DNA of 64,000 bases from Lacticaseibacillus parakribbianus (GCF_025490915.1 NZ_JANQBA010000009.1:1-64000); one strand, 5' to 3'; shown: positions 51,215-59,882, counted from the first letter of the stretch. The notes: generated by a model not told the origin, from the letters alone. A program made the numbers and translations.

Positions 51215-52129
51215 CTAGTCCTTTGGCACCAGCACCTGCCGGCGGCCGCAACGGCCAAGCGCCACGGGGTGCATGACCCAGGCCCCATCGACCAAAGGCA
51301 CCGCGTCGCGCGGGTTTTGCGGGCACGGGCTCTTGCCGTACTGGCGGTCGGCGCAGACCCCCAGCACGTAGAGCCGCTTAAGGTCGGCCAACGGCGCAAG
51401 CGTCGCCAGCAGGTGGCGGTAGGCCAGCCCCAGCGCCTGCCCCCCGGTTTCGATTGCGCAGCGCAAGGCGCCGGTGGCCAGCAGCACGTCGGCATCCGGC
51501 CGCAAAAGCAGGATCTGGCGAATCACCGCGGCGTTGCGCAGGCCGGGCACCGCGCAATCCCCGGTGGTTTGCGCGACCATTTTCGGGTTGTGGGCATCGC
51601 AGGCCCGCAGCTTGGCCGCGGTCAGCGGCCGGCGTTCGCCGGTTAGGCTGACCTGCTGCCAGTGGTTGGCCCCATAGGTGGCGGCGTCTTCCAAAAGCGC
51701 CTTGGGCCGCAAGTAACGGGCGTTGCCGCAGACCACCGGCACCACGTTGACCAGCACGATTCGGCCGTAGCAGGCCGGCGCGTCCAAGCAAACCCGCACC
51801 GCCGTGTCGTCCAACACGGTATCGGCGGTGCCGTTGGGGTGCTTCATCACCACCAAAAGCGTCTGGTGACCGACCAAAGGCAGCGGCCGCCCCGCGACCA
51901 CGCAGCTCTTGCGGTCGATTTCGGTGCCGTAACGCAGGAAGTTCACCACCCGCACCCCCCCGGCCAGCGACTCGACTCGGGCCAGCTGCAAGTCGCCTGC
52001 GATCACCACCGGATGATCCAGCACCCGCAGCCGCACCCTGACCTGGCAGGCGCGACGCGGCGGCGTTTGGGCCCAGTGCCACCCGTGATGCTCATCCCCG
52101 GTGCGTTCAAACAAGGACTGTTCCTCCAT
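51215..52129 (-). CDS. DUF1643-family protein
   Basis: 304 residues. An N-terminal domain of about 80 residues of unknown type, then a DUF1643 domain: LLVVMKHPNGTADTVLDDTAVRVCL and IVLVNVVPVVCGNARYL fit the MLNPSTAD..DPTxxR..VVNLFP pattern. The family is uncharacterised and common in mobile DNA, but this copy has normal GC-rich codon use. GGGAGA before the ATG at 52129 decides the start. Not in an operon. Confidence 0.72.
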   Translation of the reverse strand: MEEQSLFERTGDEHHGWHWAQTPPRRACQVRVRLRVLDHPVVIAGDLQLARVESLAGGVRVVNFLRYGTEIDRKSCVVAGRPLPLVGHQTLLVVMKHPNGTADTVLDDTAVRVCLDAPACYGRIVLVNVVPVVCGNARYLRPKALLEDAATYGANHWQQVSLTGERRPLTAAKLRACDAHNPKMVAQTTGDCAVPGLRNAAVIRQILLLRPDADVLLATGALRCAIETGGQALGLAYRHLLATLAPLADLKRLYVLGVCADRQYGKSPCPQNPRDAVPLVDGAWVMHPVALGRCGRRQVLVPKD

Positions 52130-52326
52130 CCGCGTCTCTCCCTTCGTCGGCTCACTTTTTCCACATTGTACCATCGTTCACAAAGTTCCGCCACGGGCGA
52201 CCGGCCGCGGTGGGAATGAGAATTTCGCCATGTAAGCCCCTCCAGCCGTGCAGTCGCTGGGCATTGGTGGTAGACTCTTCATTTGTCAGTTTTTTGCGGC
52301 CGCGGCCGCGCTTTGGAGGGAAAAAC

Positions 52327-52866
52327 ATGGGGATCACCATTCGGCCCTGCACCCTGGCCGACATCGATCAGCTGCAGGGGCTACAAGTCGAAATGACCGG
52401 CGAGAAGACGCCGGCCGGCCAGGCGCTGAGGGCGGCCTTGGCCACACCGAACACGGAATTCGCGTTCGTGTTCGCCGGCAGCCGGCTGGCCGGCTTCACG
52501 CGGCTGAACCTCGGCGACGCCCAATCCGAGCAGCTGGGGCCCGATCACCTCGAGGTCGCAAGCCTCTACATCCGCCCCGCCTTTCGCCGCCAGGGCCTGG
52601 GCCGCGCCCTGCTGGCCCATGCCGCGAAGGCCGCGACCGCCCAAGGCGCGACGCGGCTGTGGTGCGGCCTGAGCAACCCCGGTGCGGCGACGCTTGCCTT
52701 CTTGACCGCCGGCGGGTTTTGGCCGGACGCGACGAAGTGGCGCTTTGAATGCGCCGTCGGTCACCCGCGGCTGGCCCCCCACCCAAGGGTCGGCACGAGC
52801 TCACCGAGCGAAGCGGCGCGGCGCGCGTTTGCGCTGCGGGCCACCGCCGGGTTCGTTTTGAATTAA
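52327..52866 (+). CDS. GNAT acetyltransferase
   Basis: 179 residues. GNAT motifs: TIRPCTLADIDQLQGL at the start, acetyl-CoA loop YIRPAFRRQGLGRALL and a C-terminal LAFLTAGGFWPDATKW. About 25 extra residues at the C-terminus follow the usual domain. GGAGGG before the ATG at 52327; the frame is open upstream. Substrate unknown. Confidence 0.88.
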   Translation: MGITIRPCTLADIDQLQGLQVEMTGEKTPAGQALRAALATPNTEFAFVFAGSRLAGFTRLNLGDAQSEQLGPDHLEVASLYIRPAFRRQGLGRALLAHAAKAATAQGATRLWCGLSNPGAATLAFLTAGGFWPDATKWRFECAVGHPRLAPHPRVGTSSPSEAARRAFALRATAGFVLN

Positions 52867-52873
52867 CCAACAC

Positions 52874-52912
52874 CCAATCCCGATTGCCGCCCCGCGGTGA
52901 TCGGGATTTTTG
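52874..52912 (+). terminator. terminator of the acetyltransferase gene
   Basis: AATCCCGAT, 15 bases, ATCGGGATT, then TTT. Confidence 0.78.
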
Positions 52913-52990
52913 TGCGGCAGCATCAATGAGAAGCCGTGCCATCATCGAATGCGATTGCCGGCCACTTCCGGCCGTCATCATGAGAATATT

Positions 52991-53043
52991 AATAATCGAT
53001 TATAGAGATAATCGTTGACGGGGATAAATAATAGTCGATTAAT
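52991..53043 (+). promoter_or_regulatory. promoter of the polysaccharide operon with repeats
   Basis: TTGACG (53015-53020), 17 bp, ATTAAT (53038-53043). AATAATCGATTA (52991) and AATAGTCGATTA (53030) are near-identical direct repeats 39 bp apart; the first contains the palindrome TAATCGATTA. A third, shorter GATAATCG lies between. The block is sharply AT-rich against its surroundings. Confidence 0.6.
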
Positions 53044-53116
53044 TTTATTTTAGAGCGGGTACCATGCTAAGCTTTAGTGGTAGGCGATGCAACTAACTCA
53101 AAGGGAGGCTACGCTG

Positions 53117-54346
53117 ATGCTAACCAGTTTTATTCTGCTGTACCCGCTCACCATGACCTTGGTCTGGCTGATTGGGACCCTGTTTTACCGCTTAACGTCT
53201 CCGCGCCCGTCCCAGGCAACGCACACGGACCTCGTGAGCGTAATCGTGCCCTGCTACAACGAGGAGGCCACGCTTCACGAAACCGTCCAGGCGCTTTGCC
53301 AGCAGGGGCACCGCAACCTCGAGCTGATCTTGGTGGACGACTGCTCCACCGACAACACGCTGCTGGTGATGCGGGCCCTGAAGCAAAAGTTTCGCCGGGT
53401 GCCGATGACCATCGTGGCGCAGTCGCAAAACGGCGGCAAGGCGGCGGCCTTGAATGCCGGTGCCAAGGCGGCCAACGGTGAGTACATCCTGTGCGTCGAC
53501 TCGGATTCCCTGATCGACCCCAAGGCGATCGATCACCTGCTGAGCTCGCTCAAGGCCGACGACCGCGTTGGCGCGGTGACCGGCAAGCCGGTTGTGTTGA
53601 ACCGCGGCGTGATCGTCGAGAAGATGCAGACCATGGAGTACGTGGCGATCATCGACTTGATCAAACGCGCCCAGATGTTTTTCACCGCCAACATCCTGAC
53701 CTTGTCCGGTGTGCTGGTGCTCTACCGCAAGGCCGCGCTTCAAAGCGTGTCCGGCTGGAACGAAAACGTGCAAACCGAAGACATCGACATCACCTGGCGC
53801 ATGAAGCTGAAGAAGTGGCGCGTGGCCTACCAGCCCCAGGCCACGACCTGGATTCTGGTGCCGTCTACCATCAAGGCCCTGCTCAAGCAGCGCCAGCGCT
53901 GGGCATACGGCGGCCTGCAGGTGCTGGTGGCCAACTGGCGCCTGCTGTTTCGCCCGTGGCAGCCGAACACCTGGCTGCTGTACGAAATGCTGACCTCGAT
54001 TCTCTGGTCGTTCGGCACCCTGTTTTCCATGACCTTCTTCGTGGTTTCGACCTTCATGAACCAGGCCGTGCAGCTGGACGGCAACGTGATCTTGATGATC
54101 TTCTTCATCGGCCTGCTGCAGTTCTTCGCCGGCATGCTGATGTCGGTCAAAAAGGCGAAGCTGCGCCTGCGGATGTTCCTTTACACCCCGATGTACCTGT
54201 TCTTCTACTGGTTTTTGAACCTCTACTCACTGGTGACCGCGGTGCTGAAAATGGTGTACACCCCGATCGAACACGGTCGCTGGGAATCCGCCGACCGCAG
54301 CCGGTCGCTGGGCCAAATGAAAGGAAAGACAACCGATGCGCGTTAA
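53117..54346 (+). CDS. processive family 2 glycosyltransferase (PgaC/IcaA-like)
   Basis: 409 residues. Two membrane segments near the start, then a cytoplasmic GT2 domain: VIVPCYNEEATL, VDDCSTDN, the metal-binding CVDSDSLID, the acceptor TEDIDITW and QRQRWAYGG, the product-binding motif of processive synthases. Three or four further membrane segments follow. Close in layout to poly-beta-1,6-N-acetylglucosamine synthase, though hyaluronan-type synthases share the motifs. GGGAGG before the ATG at 53117. First gene of a three-gene operon with a PgaD-like protein and a deacetylase. Confidence 0.88.
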   Translation: MLTSFILLYPLTMTLVWLIGTLFYRLTSPRPSQATHTDLVSVIVPCYNEEATLHETVQALCQQGHRNLELILVDDCSTDNTLLVMRALKQKFRRVPMTIVAQSQNGGKAAALNAGAKAANGEYILCVDSDSLIDPKAIDHLLSSLKADDRVGAVTGKPVVLNRGVIVEKMQTMEYVAIIDLIKRAQMFFTANILTLSGVLVLYRKAALQSVSGWNENVQTEDIDITWRMKLKKWRVAYQPQATTWILVPSTIKALLKQRQRWAYGGLQVLVANWRLLFRPWQPNTWLLYEMLTSILWSFGTLFSMTFFVVSTFMNQAVQLDGNVILMIFFIGLLQFFAGMLMSVKKAKLRLRMFLYTPMYLFFYWFLNLYSLVTAVLKMVYTPIEHGRWESADRSRSLGQMKGKTTDAR

Positions 54347-54611
54347 AGTGATCTACGCCACCAACCGCTGGGCCACAAGCGTCAACGTGCTGTGGCTCAC
54401 CCTGATGTGGACCGCCATCGCCGGCCTGCTGGCGCTCAACGTGCTGTTCGACATCGGCTACTTCAACGACTTTGTCGCCCCGCTTTACAACCTCTTCAAC
54501 ATCGAGTGGCAACTTGGCGCCACAATCGTCAAGAGCCTGGGCTGGATCATCACCATCATCTCCGGCCTGGCGCTGATGCGGGTGCTTTGGACCCACGGAA
54601 AGGAGAATTAA
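54336..54611 (+). CDS. small PgaD/IcaD-like membrane protein
   Basis: 91 residues with two membrane segments (LWLTLMWTAIAGLLALNVLF and VKSLGWIITIISGLALMRVL), like the small accessory subunits of poly-N-acetylglucosamine synthases. Its start lies 11 bp inside the end of the glycosyltransferase gene and the next gene begins 1 bp after its stop. In the related Pga system the small subunit helps sense cyclic di-GMP. The assignment rests mainly on context and shape. Confidence 0.65.
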   Translation: MRVKVIYATNRWATSVNVLWLTLMWTAIAGLLALNVLFDIGYFNDFVAPLYNLFNIEWQLGATIVKSLGWIITIISGLALMRVLWTHGKEN

Positions 54612-54612
54612 C

Positions 54613-55503
54613 ATGACCAAGCGGATCAAACGCTGGGCCGTGATGATCATTTTCACGATTGCCCTGATTGCGGTCGGCTTCACCATCGGCACCCAGGAGC
54701 TGCGAGTTCACTCCGAGGTGGAATCGGGCTTTGAGATTCCAAGCGAGGAGACCCTCAAGGAGGACGGCATCGCCATTTTGTCCTACCACCGCATTTTGAG
54801 CGACCAAGTCAGCCTGCGCGTGGCGCGAGGCATGAGCAACAACAACCAACTGAGCGAGTACAACATCACCAAGCACGACTTCATCAAGCAGATTCAGGCG
54901 ATCGAGGAATCCGGCGCCGAGATTATCTCGATGGACCAGGCCCAAGACATGATGGCGTCTCAGATTCAGCCGATCGGCAAGTACGTCGTGTTGACCTTCG
55001 ACGACATCGCCGAAAGCGCCTTCAAAAACGCCTACCCGTACCTGCGCGACAACAACATCCCCTTCACCGCGTTCATCATCACCAGCAAGGTCGGCCAGTA
55101 CGACGCCGACCAAAAGCTCGCCACCTGGGCGCAGCTCAAGGAGATGCACGACTCGGGCCTGGCGACCATCGCCTTGCACACCGACGACATGCACTACCTG
55201 AGAAACGACAAGCCGGTCGGGGCACTGCCGGCCTACGAGCTCGACTTCCAGGAAGACTACGAACGCTCCCAGGAAACCTACCGGCGCCACTTCGGTGAGG
55301 ACGCGCGTTACTTCGCCTCCCCGTACGGCACGATCACCAAGAACAATGTGCGGTTCCTCAACCAGCAGATCGAAATGGACGGCGTGTTCAACCTCGCCCA
55401 GCGCGTGATCACCACGGCCAACCCGCACAAGGGTACCCTGGATCGCATCTTAATCACCAGCAAGAACTGGCACAGCTTCCAGGCCTGGCTGGACTTCAAA
55501 TAG
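54613..55503 (+). CDS. polysaccharide deacetylase (IcaB/PgaB-like)
   Basis: 296 residues. An N-terminal membrane anchor (VMIIFTIALIAVGFTIG) places the enzyme outside. The NodB domain has LSYHRIL near the start, TFDDIAESAF (family TFDDG; the second D binds metal) and ALHTDDMHYL, the HxxxxH zinc motif with HT. It would remove acetyl groups from a secreted amino-sugar polymer. Starts 1 bp after the preceding stop, with AAGGAG. Confidence 0.9.
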   Translation: MTKRIKRWAVMIIFTIALIAVGFTIGTQELRVHSEVESGFEIPSEETLKEDGIAILSYHRILSDQVSLRVARGMSNNNQLSEYNITKHDFIKQIQAIEESGAEIISMDQAQDMMASQIQPIGKYVVLTFDDIAESAFKNAYPYLRDNNIPFTAFIITSKVGQYDADQKLATWAQLKEMHDSGLATIALHTDDMHYLRNDKPVGALPAYELDFQEDYERSQETYRRHFGEDARYFASPYGTITKNNVRFLNQQIEMDGVFNLAQRVITTANPHKGTLDRILITSKNWHSFQAWLDFK

Positions 55504-55507
55504 CGCG

Positions 55508-55548
55508 ACAAAGCCCCTGCTCACGAAGTTGTGAGCAGGGGCTTTTGT
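55508..55548 (+). terminator. terminator of the polysaccharide operon
   Basis: ACAAAGCCCCTGCTCAC-GAAGTT-GTGAGCAGGGGCTTTTGT; strong on both strands. Confidence 0.9.
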
Positions 55549-55658
55549 GATGCCGGCGGTCCGGCCTGGTGATTGTGGGGTCTAGCTCGTGGTCCCGCGG
55601 TCGGCCGCTCATTGGCGGTCCGGCGGCGCCGCCGGTGAGCACCGCCGCGCGATTGCGT

Positions 55659-56549
55659 CTAGCCGAACACCGGCAGCATGTTGGCCTGCATGCCGCAGAC
55701 CTTGGCGGCCAGGCGGTTGGCGATGGCGATGGCATCCGGCACCGACAGGCCCTTGGCCAGCCCCGCCAGCATCCCGCCGCAGTGGGAGTCGCCGGCGCCG
55801 ACCGTGTTGACCACCCGCACCTTTTCACCCGGGACGATGCCTTGGGTGCTGTCGGAGACGTAGTAGTAGGTGCCACGGGCCCCGAGCGTCACCACCACCG
55901 GCTGGTGCGTCAAGTCGTGCAGGTAGGCGACCTGCGCCTCGAATGTGTCACCCTTGGCCACCTGAGGCAGCTCGACTTCGTTGCAGTGAACCATCACCCC
56001 GGACTTGAGCAGCGTCAGCAGCAGTGCGGGGTCGACGCTTTGAATCCGCGCGGCGACGTCGAACAGCACGGTGGCGTCTGTGCGGCGCTTGAGATAGGTT
56101 GCCACCACGTCTTCTGCGACGTGCGGCTGGGTCAGCTGAAACCCGCTGAGGTACAGCAGGTCGTAGCTCGGTATGTCGAGGCTGGCCAGCCAGTCTTTGC
56201 GAATCAATTTTTCCATGCCCGGCAGCACGATGAAGGTGCGTTCGCCATTGGGCTCGATCATCGCGACGGTCCAACCGTTGTCGGGGGCCCCGGCGATCAC
56301 GTGCGGCACCTCGCCGATGCGCTGAATGTGGGCGGCAATGCGGTCGGCGTTGGCGCCGTGACCCACCGGCACGAACAAGTCGGCGGTTTCACCGGCCGCT
56401 CGCATCGCGCAGTAGGCGTTGATCGCGCAACCGCCGACTTGGTACTCCAGGAAATCGCCGAGGGCGTTGCCGCCGGTGAGCGGGACGTTTGGGACATTCA
56501 TCAAGGCATCGACCAGCGCCGAGCCGAAGATCAGGGTTTTGTTCGTCAA
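55659..56549 (-). CDS. PfkB-family carbohydrate kinase
   Basis: 296 residues starting at TTG with AAAGGAAG before it. N-terminal GSALVDALM and GGCAINAYCAM (PfkB signature 1 region), C-terminal NTVGAGDSHCGGMLAG with the catalytic aspartate. Phosphorylates a sugar, nucleoside or related compound; the exact substrate is open. Convergent with the polysaccharide operon, divergent from the leader-peptide locus. Confidence 0.9.
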   Translation of the reverse strand: MTNKTLIFGSALVDALMNVPNVPLTGGNALGDFLEYQVGGCAINAYCAMRAAGETADLFVPVGHGANADRIAAHIQRIGEVPHVIAGAPDNGWTVAMIEPNGERTFIVLPGMEKLIRKDWLASLDIPSYDLLYLSGFQLTQPHVAEDVVATYLKRRTDATVLFDVAARIQSVDPALLLTLLKSGVMVHCNEVELPQVAKGDTFEAQVAYLHDLTHQPVVVTLGARGTYYYVSDSTQGIVPGEKVRVVNTVGAGDSHCGGMLAGLAKGLSVPDAIAIANRLAAKVCGMQANMLPVFG

Positions 56550-56617
56550 GGTTCTCTTCCTTTGTCGCAAATTTTAATGTCTGCGTCCATATTACCAGAT
56601 TTCGAACGCCATTGGCA

Positions 56618-56646
56618 TTGCATCGGTGAAATGTTTGCGGTATGCT
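56618..56646 (+). promoter_or_regulatory. promoter of the leader-peptide/MFS locus
   Basis: TTGCAT (56618-56623), 17 bp, TATGCT (56641-56646). Confidence 0.7.
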
Positions 56647-56673
56647 ACGCCTATCGATTTCGGAGGATGCATC

Positions 56674-56730
56674 ATGACCCATGCCTATCAAGTGATTATT
56701 TACACAATTACGTACATTTTGGCGGCCTAG
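56674..56730 (+). CDS. 18-residue leader peptide before the MFS exporter
   Basis: ATG with GGAGG 8 bp upstream, encoding MTHAYQVIIYTITYILAA and a TAG stop at 56728-56730. The peptide is rich in Ile, Tyr and Thr. A Rho-independent terminator (56762-56790) lies between it and the exporter gene. This is the layout of ribosome-mediated attenuation, as known for several antibiotic-resistance genes, where a stalled ribosome on the leader prevents the terminator from forming. It is too short to be judged by codon use; the ribosome binding site and position are the evidence. Confidence 0.65.
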   Translation: MTHAYQVIIYTITYILAA

Positions 56731-56761
56731 GGGCGAAGTCTACCCTTTTTTGGTCGCCGCT

Positions 56762-56790
56762 GGCGCAAGCGGTGTCGTTTGCGCCTTTTT
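56762..56790 (+). terminator. attenuator terminator before the MFS gene
   Basis: GGCGCAA, 10 bases, TTGCGCC, then TTTTT. It ends 3 bp before the exporter's ribosome binding site. An upstream GGCGA (56731 region) can pair with TCGCC (56754 region), possibly part of the alternative fold. Confidence 0.78.
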
Positions 56791-56801
56791 GATGGAGAAA
56801 A

Positions 56802-57953
56802 ATGATGCAACTGAAAACTCAATTACGCGCCGCTTACGCCTACAGCTTCTTCGCGTTTTGCGGCATCACCCAACTGTGGGTCATCTACCTGGGCCAGATG
56901 GGCCTGAGCCTAGTGGCCATCGGCCTGTGCGAAAGCCTGTTTCACGTCGCCTCGTTCCTGTTTGAGGTGCCATCCGGCGTGTTGGCCGACCGCTTCACCT
57001 ACCGCCGGATGCTGACCTTGAGCCGCGTCGCCGCCCTAGTGTCCGCCGCCATGATGCTTTTCAACGGCGGGTTTTGGTGGTTCGCCTTGAGCTTCGTGTT
57101 TTCGGCCTGGTCCTTCAACCTGCAGTCCGGAACGCTTGAGGCCCTGCTGTACGAATCGCTCAAGGCCGCTGGGGCCACCGCGCGTTGGCCGCAGGTGACC
57201 AGCCGCCTCAACACCGTGATCGAGCTGTCGTCAAGCGGCGGCCTGATGATCGCCGGGGCGATGACCCACTGGCACTTTGAGGCCACCTACGGGATCGCCA
57301 TCGCCTTGGCCATCGCCGCGATGGCGGCGGTGTGGCGGCTGGAGGAGCCGGCTAGCCACCAAGCCCCGGCGACGCGCCAGACCATCGCAAGCATCGTGAC
57401 GACGGCCTGGCAGGTCCTGCGCCACGACCGCCGGCTGCGGTCTTTGATGCTCTTTGACGCCAGCTTCAGCGCCGTGGCCACCGGCTATTACTACTACTTC
57501 CAAAACGTTATGACCACCCGCGGGTTTGCCAGCTGGGTGATCACGGCGCTGCTCGGCGCGGCGTCCTTGGTCGCCATCGCCGCCATTCAGTTCAGCCCCA
57601 AGCTGTTGCACCGGTCGCGCCAGCGCGTGCTTTTCGGGTTGACCGCGGGGCTAGCCGTCGCCTTGCTTGCGGCTTGGTCGACCGCCTCCTGGGTCCTGGC
57701 TGCGGTTTACTTGGCGGTTTACGCCTTGTCGGCCCTGCTACCGCCGGTGTTTGACGTCTACTACAACGCCTTGATTCCAAGCGCCCAACGCGCGACTTTG
57801 CTGTCGGTCGCCTCGCTGTTGTACTCGGTGTGCATGATCGTCTTGTTCCCGCTTTTGGGCTGGGCGGTCAGCCGCTTTGGCTTCAGCGCGACCTTCGCCT
57901 GCAGCGGCGGCCTGATCGCCGTGGCCGCGCTGGTGCTATCGCGCCGCAAGTAA
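56802..57953 (+). CDS. MFS exporter, probably drug efflux
   Basis: 383 residues with about eleven or twelve membrane segments. Motif A is FEVPSGVLADRFTYRRML near residue 55, typical of the major facilitator superfamily. It resembles drug-efflux members, without a specific match. GGAG lies 5 bp before the ATG; a second ATG follows at once. Expression is likely controlled by the leader peptide and terminator directly upstream, which supports a role in resistance to a ribosome-targeting drug. Confidence 0.85.
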   Translation: MMQLKTQLRAAYAYSFFAFCGITQLWVIYLGQMGLSLVAIGLCESLFHVASFLFEVPSGVLADRFTYRRMLTLSRVAALVSAAMMLFNGGFWWFALSFVFSAWSFNLQSGTLEALLYESLKAAGATARWPQVTSRLNTVIELSSSGGLMIAGAMTHWHFEATYGIAIALAIAAMAAVWRLEEPASHQAPATRQTIASIVTTAWQVLRHDRRLRSLMLFDASFSAVATGYYYYFQNVMTTRGFASWVITALLGAASLVAIAAIQFSPKLLHRSRQRVLFGLTAGLAVALLAAWSTASWVLAAVYLAVYALSALLPPVFDVYYNALIPSAQRATLLSVASLLYSVCMIVLFPLLGWAVSRFGFSATFACSGGLIAVAALVLSRRK

Positions 57954-57958
57954 TTTGG

Positions 57959-57990
57959 GCCGTCGCTGAGTTGCGGCGGTTTTTTTTTTG
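57959..57990 (+). terminator. terminator of the MFS gene
   Basis: CCGTCGC-TGAGTT-GCGGCGG then ten T. Confidence 0.88.
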
Positions 57991-58003
57991 CGGCAAAAAA
58001 CGT

Positions 58004-58049
58004 TTGCGAGCTAACCAACATTGCGCTACACTCGTCATTGTTAGCTAAC
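58004..58049 (+). promoter_or_regulatory. promoter and operator of the marR/DHA2 operon
   Basis: TTGCGA (58004-58009), 17 bp, TACACT (58027-58032). The perfect palindrome GTTAGCTAAC (58040-58049) is just downstream, and a half-site GCTAAC lies in the spacer. Confidence 0.75.
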
Positions 58050-58072
58050 TAGCAAAATTCAGGAGGTGCCAC

Positions 58073-58501
58073 ATGACCGATTACGGCAAGCTGATCAAAC
58101 ACGCCGCCAACCAAATGGCGCGAGGCATGGATGCCTACGCCAAGCGCTTCGACCTCACCGGGATGCAGATGTCCATCATCCATTTCCTGGCCAATCACCC
58201 CGCCGCTTTGCAGCGCGACATCGAAGCCGAGTTCAACATTCAGCGGTCGTCGGCGACGCTATTACTTCAGCGCATGGAACGGGCCGGGCTGATCACCCGC
58301 ACCCCCGCGGCGCATGACGCGCGGCAAAAGGCGGTGGTGCTGACCGCCAAGGCCAAGGGCGTCCAAGACGGGGTGTCGGCCTACATCGCGGCGCAGCAAG
58401 CCGCGATGACCACCGCCTTCACCCCGGCGCAACGCGCGTTGTTCGTGGAAATGCTGACCCAATTCACTCAAATTACAGGAAGCGATCTGACTCATGACTG
58501 A
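58073..58501 (+). CDS. MarR-family transcriptional regulator
   Basis: 142 residues. Winged helix: LTGMQMSIIHFLANHPAALQRDIEAEFNIQRSSATLLLQRMERAGLITR, then wing residues TPAAHDARQKAVVLT. AGGAGG precedes the ATG. The following exporter gene starts 8 bp inside its end, and its operator-like palindrome lies near the promoter, so it likely represses itself and the exporter. Confidence 0.92.
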   Translation: MTDYGKLIKHAANQMARGMDAYAKRFDLTGMQMSIIHFLANHPAALQRDIEAEFNIQRSSATLLLQRMERAGLITRTPAAHDARQKAVVLTAKAKGVQDGVSAYIAAQQAAMTTAFTPAQRALFVEMLTQFTQITGSDLTHD

Positions 58502-59882
58502 ACCAACAAAGCTCACCCGTTCTACAGTTCTCGCCATCGTCGCCACCGGGCTGATGTCCTTTTGCGGTGTGATTGTCGAAACGGCGATGAACATCACCTT
58601 TCCCACCCTGATGACCGAATTTCATGTCACCACCAGCACCGTGCAGTGGCTGACCACCGTATACCTGCTGGTGGTCGCCGCCTTGGTGCCGCTGTCGGCC
58701 ACCCTCAAGCGGCGCTTTGCCGCCAAGCACCTGTTTCTGGTCGCCATCAGCTTCTTCATCCTCGGCGTCGTGCTGGACGGCACCGCACCGAGCTTTTGGG
58801 TGCTGCTATTGGGCCGGGCCATTCAGGGCCTCGGCACCGGCATCGCGTTGCCCTTGATGTTCAACATCATTTTGGAGCAGGTGCCAAGACCCTTGATCGG
58901 CACCATGATGGGGGTCGGCACCATGATCACCGGCGTGGCGCCGGCGATCGGCCCGACCTTCGGCGGCGTGGTGGTCGCCACGCTGGGTTGGCGCTACGTC
59001 TTCGTCTTCCTGCTGCCGGTGCTTGTGCTTTCGCTGGTGCTTGGCGTCACCTGCATTCACCAGGTCACAAAGCCGGTGGCAACCCCGCTTGACCCGCTCA
59101 GCGTCGCGTTGATCAGCCTGACCTTCGCCGGGTTGATCTACGGCCTGGCCAACATGGGGGCCAGCGAATTTTGGCGCGTTCAAGTCGCCGGCGCCTTGCT
59201 GGTCGGCGTCTTGGCGCTTGTGGCCTTCGTCTGGCGCAGCGGCCGGGTTCAAGCGCCGATTTTGAACCTGCACCTGTTTGCCAACCGCCGCTTCACCGCG
59301 TGGCTGATTGCCTTTGCCTGCCTGCAAACCGCGGCGCTGAGCCTGTCCTTCCTGCTGCCCAACGCCATCCAGCTGGTCAACCACCACTCGGCGCTGATTG
59401 CCGGGCTGGTGGTGCTGCCCGGCGCGGCGCTGGGGGCGATCGCCGGGCCGCTGTCTGGGCGGCTGCTCGACCGCCTCGGGGCCCGGCTGCCGCTGCGCCT
59501 CGGCGCAATCATCGTCTTGGCCGGCGTGGTCGGCCTGCTGGCGACGCCGAGGCTCGGCGACTTCGCCATTTTGGTGTGGTACGCCGTGTTCATGCTGGGC
59601 ATGGGCCTGAGCTACGGCAACTTGATGACCAGCGGCCTGAACACGCTGGCCGCGCCCGATCATCCCGATGGCAACGCCATTTTCAACACCGCCCAGCAGT
59701 TCTTCGCCGCCGTCGGCACCAGCCTGGCCGCAAGCCTGGTGGCCGGGGCCCAGGCCCAGGCCGCAGTCGCCGTCGGCACGGCCGCCGGCACCCGCCAAAC
59801 GCTGGTGGTGCTGGTTATCTTGGCCGGGCTTGAAACCGCCCTGGCCTGGGTGCTGACGCGGCCCAAGCACCTGAGCGCCTGA
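58494..59882 (+). CDS. DHA2-type MFS multidrug exporter
   Basis: 462 residues with about fourteen membrane segments, the DHA2 (QacA/EmrB) class. Motif D1-like NITFPTLMTEF near the start, motif A region between helices 2 and 3, and motif C GVAPAIGPTFGG near residue 145, the antiporter signature. Translationally coupled to marR. Substrate unknown; probably toxic cations or drugs. Confidence 0.93.
   Translation: MTEPTKLTRSTVLAIVATGLMSFCGVIVETAMNITFPTLMTEFHVTTSTVQWLTTVYLLVVAALVPLSATLKRRFAAKHLFLVAISFFILGVVLDGTAPSFWVLLLGRAIQGLGTGIALPLMFNIILEQVPRPLIGTMMGVGTMITGVAPAIGPTFGGVVVATLGWRYVFVFLLPVLVLSLVLGVTCIHQVTKPVATPLDPLSVALISLTFAGLIYGLANMGASEFWRVQVAGALLVGVLALVAFVWRSGRVQAPILNLHLFANRRFTAWLIAFACLQTAALSLSFLLPNAIQLVNHHSALIAGLVVLPGAALGAIAGPLSGRLLDRLGARLPLRLGAIIVLAGVVGLLATPRLGDFAILVWYAVFMLGMGLSYGNLMTSGLNTLAAPDHPDGNAIFNTAQQFFAAVGTSLAASLVAGAQAQAAVAVGTAAGTRQTLVVLVILAGLETALAWVLTRPKHLSA

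Noticed and set aside
50808-51326. Open frames across the GC-rich repeat upstream of pnuC
   Set aside because: Several frames are open on both strands because of base composition; they run through terminator and promoter signals, and none has a ribosome binding site.
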